Shown here piece by piece: positions 54,413-62,022 of a stretch of 64,000 nt of DNA. The translations under genes and the position numbers were made by a program. Position 1 is the first letter of the stretch; each line of letters starts with the position of its first letter. This DNA is from CBDBES01 sp965204465 (GTDB lineage Bacteria > Spirochaetota > Leptospiria > Turneriellales > CBDBES01): contig OZ241995.1 in the NCBI GenBank assembly GCA_965204465.1, positions 868,001 through 932,000 of the forward strand, in the 5' to 3' direction. A model generated the notes under the pieces. The model had not been told where the DNA came from, made no database searches, and saw only the letters and a list, made by a program, of their open reading frames with translations.

Positions 54413-54568
54413 TTTACTTTCTTTCTTTTTTTTATGGAAAACTTGTGCCCGTAGGGTGAAAAGAAAGAAACAAAGATAAAAAAACCCGCTATATCGACAT
54501 GGAAGTTCACAGACTTCGTCTGCACAAGCGGCTGGGTGGTTACATCCTGTAACCCAGTCCCCAGCCTT
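54413..54568 (+). other. Spacer after copy 2 with repeats
   Basis: It starts with the same T-tract and GTGCCCGTAGGGTGAAAAG as after copy 1. CTGGGTggTTACAtccTGTAACCCAG at about 54531-54556 is a hairpin with two mismatches. The IS1182 left end follows at 54569. No gene. Confidence 0.6.
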
Positions 54569-56483
54569 GGGGCTGTCTAAAAAGGGAGTGATTTTTCATT
54601 GACTTTGCCAATACAGGCGCTTAATAAGAGTCTTTTGAGTAGTATTTGGGGAACAGCCTGCGGCTGGTCTGGAGGTATAGTTTTATTTCTATATTTTTGG
54701 GTTTTATCTCATTTAAAGTGACTTTTTTCCTGAATATCACTTTTTTTACCTTCTTTTTAGCTCCCTGCGCAGCCAGTAGGCTGTTTTCCGAATAAGAGGG
54801 GCGCACCTCTCCCATGATCCCCTGATCCAAGACGGTCTAAACCATAAGCATAGGAAGAAAATTGCTTCATCGCATACCGATACATCTTTACTAAATTATA
54901 GCTGGTATAGAACATACCTGTCTCTGTTCGGACTTTATCAATGCCCCTGAGAGAATATCTTTTATAGAAAGAATTCCGTTTCTTATGACCAAAAATGGTC
55001 TCTACCTCAAAGCCTCTGCGTTTCGATAAAGCCCGCCCCTCAGAGCTGCGAAGCTGCTTCCTCGCCTTAACTTTTAGTCTGTCATAATTAGCGCTGATAT
55101 GAAGACTACGGGCTTTGCCCCTGGTGCAGAACTGTTTTAATGAACAACCAGAATAATCTTCTTCTCTGGCGGAATAGACTTTAACATTGGCTCTATAACC
55201 GTTAACTGTTTTTCTTGATAACTTCTCTTTAATAAATGTCAGCACCTTGCCCTGAGGACAGCGATAAGTATCAGATGATTTTTCATAAAGAAACTGATCT
55301 TTGCAAACCTTTGCCTGATGATACTTTTTTGTCTTTTCAGGATGATAGGTAGAATACTTCACATTAGCTTTTATATCTTTATCTTCTAAATGTTGATAGT
55401 TCTCTTCACTGCCATAGGCAGAATCCGCTGTAACCGAATCTGCTTTTACGCCTGTATTTTTCTCTGTGCCATCGACTAAATCAATCAGTTTATCAGTATC
55501 ACCTGAGGTCTGCGAGATGGAGTAATCTAAAACAAACCCATCACTCGTGGCAACACCCTCATTATATCCAGGCTTGATCACTTCGTCTTTTTGAAACATA
55601 GCTATCGCATCGGGGTCTGTCTTCGAATAGCTCCTACGCTTACCTAATAATAATTTTGAATAATTATATTTCTTGTTTTTAATTGTGAATTAACATCTGT
55701 GATCATCTTATCTATATCAGAATCCGAGAAGTTCCTGTTACTTGTCTCAGAGTAATCACCATTACCGTATTCTTTACCCTCTGACTTCTCAATGCGAGAA
55801 ATATAGGAAAAAAGCATGTCTAACTCTGATTCTATCTTCGCTGTTTGGTTTTTTACACGCTTGCCCCAGATCACCTTATGACGATTCGCATCTGCCTCGA
55901 ATTTAGAATGATCTATGAAAATATCTTTAGCAGTAATAATACCATTCTTTATACCTATTTGAATCACCTCCTGGAATATCTTTTTTATATCTTTCTCTAA
56001 ACGAGAACGAAAATTATTCAGGGTACGAAAATCTATGATCTTATTCCCACTGAGCCACTTAAAGGCAATGTTCTCTCTAAGCAATTTAGCTACCCCACGA
56101 CAGCTATAGGTCTTGTAAGTAAGAGCCAGAAGCCACACACTTAACAATAACCTGGGATTATAGGCGCTGGCTCCCCCACCTTTATAGCTGGATATAAGAG
56201 AATCAATATTGATTTTGTCCATAGCAAGCTTGATAAAGCGTGCAATATGAAACTTAGGCAGGGATTGCTCAATATCCTCCGGAAAAAGCTCTCTCTGTCC
56301 TGTATCGTATTCCTTAAAGGTTACCTGCCTGTGTAGATATTTCTTATCATTTACCTCTTGCGGAGGCAGGTCTGTAAATAAAAGTGAATTATTCTGAGAC
56401 ATAACGTAGAATAGAGCAAAATCGATTTATCCTGACAAGTAATTATAATAGACTTTTTCTCGTAAGCCTTTTTAGACAGCCCC
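54569..56483 (-). mobile_element. IS1182-family insertion sequence with frameshifted transposase
   Basis: Bounded by 17-bp inverted repeats: GGGGCTGTCTAAAAAGG at 54569-54585 and its complement at 56467-56483. It is about 1.9 kb, the usual size. Terminal flanks are AGCCTT on the left and TTAGCATTTCTTTTT on the right; no clear target duplication is seen. The right flank resembles the AAAAGAAATGCTAA word of the 51-bp array. The only gene is the transposase, broken in two frames. Confidence 0.85.
54757..56402 (-). pseudogene. IS1182 transposase, split by a -1 frameshift
   Basis: Codons 1-252 (56402-55644) give the N-terminus: LPKFHIARFIKLAMDKINID, RGVAKLLRENIAFKWLSGNK and IDFRTLNNFRSRL, then the catalytic-region FIDHSKFEADANRHKVIWGK. 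The frame ends at a TAG at about 55644. In the -1 frame SKLLLGKRRSYSKTDPDAIA continues into VIKPGYNEGVATSDGFVLDY and VTADSAYGSEENYQHLEDKD, and on to RRGFEVETIFGHKKRNSFYK (54757). The join lies in AATTAAAAACAAG. It may be inactivated, or a small A-run slip may produce full-length protein at low level; IS1182 is not known to use programmed frameshifting. Confidence 0.8.
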
Positions 56484-56683
56484 TTAGCATTTCTTTTTAC
56501 TAACCTCCATATCATTCATTATTGTTAGCATTCTATAAATATGAGATAATGAGTCGAGTCTTTTTTTTGCTTCTGTAAGAGAAGAAGAAAGAAACCCATC
56601 CAGACACTTTGGGTGAAAAGCATGGAGGCTAAAGGCGTATTCGAATAGCCTCCACTAAGAAGAAAACAAATTATATTGATCCA
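56484..56683 (+). other. Spacer between IS1182 and the repeat lipoprotein
   Basis: About 200 bases. It includes a GGGTGAAAAG relative at about 56610-56619 of the dispersed CCCGTAGGGTGAAAAG repeat. No gene or terminator is clear. Confidence 0.5.
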
Positions 56684-58780
56684 CTACGGCGCTACTACAG
56701 ACTTGTATAGAGCATCATTTGTACTCCCCACCATATAGAGAGTGTTGCCTATGGCGGCCAGGCCTTGGGGGGAGCCTTCACTAACACCAAATTGGGTAGC
56801 ACTTCCTACCCTTGTCGCTACGCCTGTGGTGGTATCCACAGTGTAGAGAAAATTATTTCCGTTTCCCACCATATAGAGAGTGTTGGATATGGTGGCCAGG
56901 CCTGCGGGCAAGAATTCACTAACGCCAAATTGGATAGTGCTCCCTACCCTTGTGGCTACGCCTGTGGTGGTATCCACAGTGTAGAGATAATTATTTCCGT
57001 TTCCCACCATATAGAGAGTACTGCCTATGGCGGCCAGGCCTCGGGGGGAGTTTTCACTAACGCCAAAGCCGTCAGTGCTTCCTACCCTTGTGGCTATGCC
57101 TGTGGTGGTATCCACAGTGTAGAGAGCATCATTTGTAATCCCCACCATATAGAGAGTGTTGTTTATGGTGGCCAGGCCTGAGGGACTAGCTTCACTAACG
57201 CCAAATTGGGTAGCACTCCCTACCCTTGTCGTCTGGCCTGTATTGGTATCCAGAGTGTAGAGAGCATCATTCCTAGTCCCCACCATATAGAGAGTGTTGC
57301 CTATGAATGCCAGGCCTCGGGGGGAGTTTTCACTAGTGTTAGAGTTAAACTGGGTAGCACTTCCTATCCTTGTCGCTGCGCCTGTGGTGGTATCCAGAGT
57401 GTAGAGAGTATCATTTGTAGCCCCAACCATATAGAGAATGTTGTTTATGGTGGCCAGGCCTGAGGGACTAGCTTCACTAACGCCAAATTGGGTAGCAGTT
57501 CCTACCCTTGTCGCTACGCCTGTGGTGGTATTTAAAGTGTAGAGAGCAGCATTTGTAATCCCCACCATATAGAGAGTACTGCCTATAGCGGCCAGGTCTG
57601 CGGGTAAGTCTTCACTAACGCCAAATTGGATAGCGCTCCCTACCCTTGTGGCTATTCCTGTGGTGGTATCCACAGTGTAGAGAAAATTATTTCCGTTTCC
57701 CGTCATATAGAGAGTATTGCCTATGCTGGCCAGGCCTGTGGGACTAGCTTCACTAACGCCAAATTGGGTAGCAGTTCCTACCCTTGTCGCTACGCCTGTG
57801 GTGGTATTTAAAGTGTAGAGAGCAGCATTTATCTCCCCCACCATATAGAGAATACTACCTATGGCGGCCAGGCCTGTGGGACTAGCTTCACTAACGCCAA
57901 AGTCGGTAGCACTTCCTACCCTTGTGGCTACGCCTGTGGTGGTATCCACAGTGTAGAGAGCATCATTCCTAGTCCCCACCATATAGAGAATACTGCCTAT
58001 GGCAGCCAGGCCTCTGGGGCTGCGCTCACTAACGCCACCGAAGCTACCAACAGTAATAAATTCACCAGGAGTGTTCACACAGGTAGTGCCTTCCCCCGCG
58101 TCACCGCTTAGAACATACCCTGTGTCGCATTCCATACAGGCCATTGTATTGGCTGTTGCTGCCATTCCGTTTATGGGGGTACCATTATCACAGATATAGG
58201 AAAAGGTTTCCTTACAGGTGGTGCCTATTCCCGCGTCACCGCTTAGAACATACCCGGTGTCGCATTCCATACAGGCCATTGTGTTGGCTGTTGCTGCCAT
58301 TCCGTTTATAGGGGTACCATTATCACAGATATAGGAAAAGGTTTCCTTACAGGTGGTGCCTATTCCCGCGTCACCGCTTAGAACATACCCGGTGTCGCAT
58401 TCCATACAGGCCATTGTGTTGGCTGTTGCTGCCATTCCGTTTATGGGGGTACCATTATCACAGATATAGGAAAAGGTTTCCTTACAGGTGGTGCCTATTC
58501 CCGCGTCACCGCTTAGAACATACCCTGTGTCGCATTCCATACAGGCCATTGCATTGGCTGTTGCTGCCATTCCGTTTATGGGAGTGCCGTTTTCACAGAT
58601 ATAGGGCATTGACATGCCACCATTGCCGTTATTATTGTCATTGCCGTTATTATTGTCATTGCCGTTATCATTGTCATCGCCACAAGAGATAGTCAAACCG
58701 ACTGTCACTATGGCTACTATCATGAGGGCTTTAATGACCCCTCCTTTGCGTTTCATAATTTCTATTATTACATTCATCAT
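56684..58780 (-). CDS. Lipoprotein with four Cys-rich and ten propeller-like repeats
   Basis: About 698 codons from the ATG at 58780 (or 58777, better spaced from AAGGAGG). A signal helix ends in IVTVGLTISC, a lipobox, then an Asn/Asp/Gly linker. Four nearly identical 45-residue units follow, each with CDNGTPINGMAATANTMACM and ECDTGYVLSGDAG, that is four cysteines per unit as in EGF-like folds. Then come about ten 45-residue units of the type LAAIGSTLYMVGNGNNYLYT and VDTTTGVATRVGSATQFGVS, suggestive of a beta-propeller. It is presumably secreted and disulfide-rich. Function unknown; adhesion or binding is a guess. The repeats are so alike that copy number likely varies. Confidence 0.8.
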   Translation of the reverse strand: MMNVIIEIMKRKGGVIKALMIVAIVTVGLTISCGDDNDNGNDNNNGNDNNNGNGGMSMPYICENGTPINGMAATANAMACMECDTGYVLSGDAGIGTTCKETFSYICDNGTPINGMAATANTMACMECDTGYVLSGDAGIGTTCKETFSYICDNGTPINGMAATANTMACMECDTGYVLSGDAGIGTTCKETFSYICDNGTPINGMAATANTMACMECDTGYVLSGDAGEGTTCVNTPGEFITVGSFGGVSERSPRGLAAIGSILYMVGTRNDALYTVDTTTGVATRVGSATDFGVSEASPTGLAAIGSILYMVGEINAALYTLNTTTGVATRVGTATQFGVSEASPTGLASIGNTLYMTGNGNNFLYTVDTTTGIATRVGSAIQFGVSEDLPADLAAIGSTLYMVGITNAALYTLNTTTGVATRVGTATQFGVSEASPSGLATINNILYMVGATNDTLYTLDTTTGAATRIGSATQFNSNTSENSPRGLAFIGNTLYMVGTRNDALYTLDTNTGQTTRVGSATQFGVSEASPSGLATINNTLYMVGITNDALYTVDTTTGIATRVGSTDGFGVSENSPRGLAAIGSTLYMVGNGNNYLYTVDTTTGVATRVGSTIQFGVSEFLPAGLATISNTLYMVGNGNNFLYTVDTTTGVATRVGSATQFGVSEGSPQGLAAIGNTLYMVGSTNDALYKSVVAP

Positions 58781-58882
58781 GATCCTCCTTGAAATCAATA
58801 TCAACGTATATAGTCATCAGAAAAAATAGACTGTAAAGTATTTTTTTCAGGTAGGCATTGGGAAGATCCATTTATATAAAAT

Positions 58883-58915
58883 AAAAAATACTTGCAAAGG
58901 TATATCCATTAATAT
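58883..58915 (+). promoter_or_regulatory. Candidate promoter of etfB
   Basis: AAAAAATACTTGCAA with TATATC 17 bases after TTGCAA, 37 bases from the TTG to the ATG at 58931. Best example of the AAAATACTTG family with a -10 at standard distance. Confidence 0.5.
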
Positions 58916-58930
58916 ATATCAATCACGATC

Positions 58931-59698
58931 ATGATGAATATACTTGTATTGATCAAACAGGTTCCGGATACAGAAGCAAAAATCCAGATCAGCGACGACA
59001 AGGTGAAAGAAGATGGTATTCAATGGATCATGTCGCCCTACGATGAAATCGCCTTAGAAGAAGCAATCCGCATCAAAGAGAAGCATGAAGCAAAAGTAAC
59101 TGTTGTCTCTGTAGGGCTTGAGAGGTCTGTTTCTGCGTTGCGTACGGCTTATGCAATGGGAGCAGATGATGCCATTTTAGTGAAGAATGAGAATTATGAA
59201 ATGTTAGATTCATATACCATTGCCGCTTCGATTTCAGGTCTTATCCAAAATGAAAAATTTGATATCATTTTGGCAGGCCGTCAGGCGACTGATTCTGACA
59301 ATGGTCAGGTTCCTTTACTGATCGCTACTAAATTAGGCTACCCTATAGCTACTTATGCAAATAAGATAGAATTGGAAGGGGAAAAGGCTAAATTGACTTG
59401 CGAAACAGAATCGGGGGAGATCATTCTTGAAGCTAATTTACCAGTGGTGGTTACCGCAAATGACCGTTTAAATGAACCCCGTTATCCTTCTCTGAAAGGC
59501 ATTATGGCTTCTAAGAAAAAGCCGATCCTCACAAAGGATATTTCAGATCTGGTAAAATTAAAAGAAGCAGCAATAGAGGTAATAGGATATGAATTACCCC
59601 AGGAAAGCCATTCTGGAAGAATCATTGAAGGAGAAACTGCCGAAGAAAAAGTAATATCTCTGGTGGATGCCTTGCATAAAGAGATTAAAATAATTTAA
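58931..59698 (+). CDS. etfB: Electron transfer flavoprotein beta subunit
   Basis: 255 codons. MNILVLIKQVPDTEAKIQIS, then MSPYDEIALEEAIRIKEKHE and AGRQATDSDNGQVPLLIATK are the family's AMP- and interface-forming segments. With EtfA, encoded 73 bases downstream, it carries electrons from acyl-CoA and other flavin dehydrogenases to the ETF-quinone oxidoreductase. No bifurcation partner (Bcd, FixABCX) is nearby. The preceding gene is convergent-to-divergent, so this is an operon start. Confidence 0.93.
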   Translation: MMNILVLIKQVPDTEAKIQISDDKVKEDGIQWIMSPYDEIALEEAIRIKEKHEAKVTVVSVGLERSVSALRTAYAMGADDAILVKNENYEMLDSYTIAASISGLIQNEKFDIILAGRQATDSDNGQVPLLIATKLGYPIATYANKIELEGEKAKLTCETESGEIILEANLPVVVTANDRLNEPRYPSLKGIMASKKKPILTKDISDLVKLKEAAIEVIGYELPQESHSGRIIEGETAEEKVISLVDALHKEIKII

Positions 59699-59771
59699 TC
59701 TATATTAAAGAAATAAAGGGCATGATCTATCATACAATATATTCCTGGCATGAATAAGCATTTCAGAAAAA

Positions 59772-60719
59772 ATGAAGAATATTTTAGTAATTTGTGAATT
59801 AAGAAAAGGTGATCTTAAAAAGGTCTCTGTGGAAGTCGTTTCTGCGGCTAAAAGTATAGGGAGCGAAGTGCATTGTGTTTTGATTGGTGAAGGAGCTTTT
59901 TCCCGTGCTTCTGAATTAAAAAAATACGGAGCAGATAAAATTTATGTAAACGAAACTAAAGAATTTTTACCACTTTCTTTTTCTAAAAAAATAGCATCTA
60001 TTGTAAAGGAAAAATCCATCCAGACCATTTTACTTCCCCATACAATATCCGGAAAAGAAATTGGAGCAAGACTAAGCTCTTTATTAGAATCCGGTATGAT
60101 CAGTGAGGCAATGAAGCTGGATATACAAGGGGATAGAGTCATCGCCAGTAAGATTGCTCATTCAGGGAAAGTATTCGTGAGATTAAAGATAAATACTCCT
60201 ATACAGATCATCACGATCCGACAAAACTCTCAAGAGATCAAAGAACATAATGGTCAGGGGGAGATAGAAAAAATAGAAATTGATACTTCTACAGAAAATA
60301 TTAAGATACTTTCCTTTTCAGAAAAAACGAGCAAAAGAGTTTCTTTAACGGAGGCGGATATTATTGTCTCCGGGGGAAGAGGCCTAAAGGAGGCACAAAA
60401 TTATAAACTCGTAGAAGAATTAGCAGATATTTTAGGTGCTGCAACGGGAGCCAGCCGCGCGATTGTAGATGCTGGTTGGGTAGACCATACATTGCAAATA
60501 GGACAAACAGGAGAAACCGTTTCACCTAATTTATACATTGCTCTTGGTATATCAGGTGCTATACAGCATTTATCAGGAATGGGATCTTCTAAATATATTG
60601 TGGCCATCAATAAAGATCCAGATGCTCCTATTTTCAAGATAGCCTCTTTTGGACTCGTACATGATCTTTTTGAAATCATTGGGCCTCTAAAAGAGAAATT
60701 AAAATCTTTAAAAAATTAG
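59772..60719 (+). CDS. etfA: Electron transfer flavoprotein alpha subunit
   Basis: 315 codons. N-terminal domain: MKNILVICELRKGDLKKVSV and EVHCVLIGEGAF. C-terminal FAD-binding domain: GGRGLKEAQNYKLVEELADI, then GATGASRAIVDAGWVDHTLQ, IGQTGETVSPNLYIALGISG and VHDLFEIIGPLKEKL. It holds the redox FAD of the ETF pair. It follows etfB and precedes the SpoIIM-like gene by 19 bases. Confidence 0.95.
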   Translation: MKNILVICELRKGDLKKVSVEVVSAAKSIGSEVHCVLIGEGAFSRASELKKYGADKIYVNETKEFLPLSFSKKIASIVKEKSIQTILLPHTISGKEIGARLSSLLESGMISEAMKLDIQGDRVIASKIAHSGKVFVRLKINTPIQIITIRQNSQEIKEHNGQGEIEKIEIDTSTENIKILSFSEKTSKRVSLTEADIIVSGGRGLKEAQNYKLVEELADILGAATGASRAIVDAGWVDHTLQIGQTGETVSPNLYIALGISGAIQHLSGMGSSKYIVAINKDPDAPIFKIASFGLVHDLFEIIGPLKEKLKSLKN

Positions 60720-60738
60720 TTCATCCGTGTAGATCAAT

Positions 60739-61800
60739 ATGCAGAAATTTATACGCCAAAATGAAAAAATATGGGATGAATATGAAGACATCCTCTCTCA
60801 TGCTCATAAATCCATCTCCGCCAGAAAAAAGCTACGAGACCTTTATCCTGTGATTGCCGGGCATTATGCCTTTATTTTAAAATCAAAAAGTGACATGAGC
60901 GTCAAAAAAAAAATAGAAAATTATCTGCATTTTTCTCGGAGAATACTGGATATAAATAGAATTTCTGAAAAAAAAAGTTTGGTGAGAAATTTGTTTAGAT
61001 TCTATTTCAATACAATTCCTCACATTTTGCATAAGAATAAAAGAATTACCTTTATAGGAATGTTGTTCTTTTTAATTACAATTATATTCTCATTCATAAT
61101 GACCATATATTTTCCGGATTATTCTATTGCTTTTTTTAATCCTCAAGAATATCATCATTATCGTGGTCAGATAGAAGCAGGATTGAAATTTCAAAATTTT
61201 TTTGTCCCAAACTCTTATGGGCCTGTTTTATTCGGCACTATTTTTTTGAACAATCTCAAAGTAGCTTTAATGTGTACAGCAAGTGGCATTTTTTTCGGGA
61301 TTGGTACTGTATACATATTGGTCAAAAATGCTTTTTTAGTGGGGGGGCTTTCCGGACTCTATTATTCAGGAGGGCACTTCGAGGATTTTATAACACAGAT
61401 CATGCAGCATGGGTTTTTGGAATTAATGGCGATCAGTCTGGCTGGCGTATCAGGTTTTATTTTATCTTCCTCATATTATTTTTCTGGATACATAAAAAGA
61501 AAGGATATCTTCCGTAGAAAAATGAAAGAAGCAGCCTTATTATTTGGCCTGGTAATATCTCTATTATTTATAGCTGCAACCTTAGAGGCATTTATCACCA
61601 CTCAAAATATGGATATTGCTAATAGAAAAATGGTAATATGGTCTACCATTATATTTTTTATGTTATACTTTATTTATTGCATGAAACGGTCTGTCTGGAA
61701 GAAATTAAATAAAAAATTGATAAAAAAATTATTTCAACCTACAAAACAGCTCTGCTGGAGCCTGTGCCTCAACTTAAAAACATTTACATTTTTGAGTTGA
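60739..61800 (+). CDS. SpoIIM-like (DUF95) membrane protein with repeat-derived C-terminus
   Basis: 353 codons. A soluble N-terminal helical region (SISARKKLRDLYPVIAGHYA) is followed by five or six membrane helices: ITFIGMLFFLITIIFSFIMT, VALMCTASGIFFGIGTVYIL, HGFLELMAISLAGVSGFILS, FGLVISLLFIAATLEAFITT and IWSTIIFFMLYFIYCM. The HGxxE motif and pattern are those of stage II sporulation protein M relatives, which in non-sporeformers often accompany transport or envelope functions. The last 16 or so residues (CWSLCLNLKTFTFLS) are encoded by the long dispersed hairpin at 61758-61811, and the stop lies inside it. The authentic C-terminus is probably lost or extended. Confidence 0.75.
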   Translation: MQKFIRQNEKIWDEYEDILSHAHKSISARKKLRDLYPVIAGHYAFILKSKSDMSVKKKIENYLHFSRRILDINRISEKKSLVRNLFRFYFNTIPHILHKNKRITFIGMLFFLITIIFSFIMTIYFPDYSIAFFNPQEYHHYRGQIEAGLKFQNFFVPNSYGPVLFGTIFLNNLKVALMCTASGIFFGIGTVYILVKNAFLVGGLSGLYYSGGHFEDFITQIMQHGFLELMAISLAGVSGFILSSSYYFSGYIKRKDIFRRKMKEAALLFGLVISLLFIAATLEAFITTQNMDIANRKMVIWSTIIFFMLYFIYCMKRSVWKKLNKKLIKKLFQPTKQLCWSLCLNLKTFTFLS

Positions 61801-61811
61801 GGCACAGGCTC
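61758..61811. terminator. Long hairpin, repeat family GAGCCTGTGCCTCAACT
   Basis: GAGCCTGTGCCTCAACT at 61758-61774 and its exact complement at 61795-61811, with further A-T pairing through the loop. It covers the 3' end and stop of the SpoIIM-like gene. The left arm and loop recur at 38434-38475, and a degenerate form at 42663. Whether it acts as a terminator is inferred from shape; no T-run follows. Confidence 0.75.
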
Positions 61812-62022
61812 TTATTGTATAAATGAAAAATTAATTCATTGACCTGCCACTCTCTATTATAATATTAGCTAATATATTTAAAGTTTATGAATATCTTTTG
61901 ATATTGAAATAAATTTATATTCGTATAATAGAATTTCTATCTTATCTCAATTTCTGACATTTTTTGGCCTATCCTTGTCTATAAAAAATAATTTCTGAAA
62001 TACACTAAAAGGAAATATTACA

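Noticed and set aside
56765..57463. Plus-strand frames through the propeller repeats of the lipoprotein gene
   Set aside because: They are antisense frames opened by the repeat codons; the minus-strand lipoprotein with signal peptide and SD explains the DNA.
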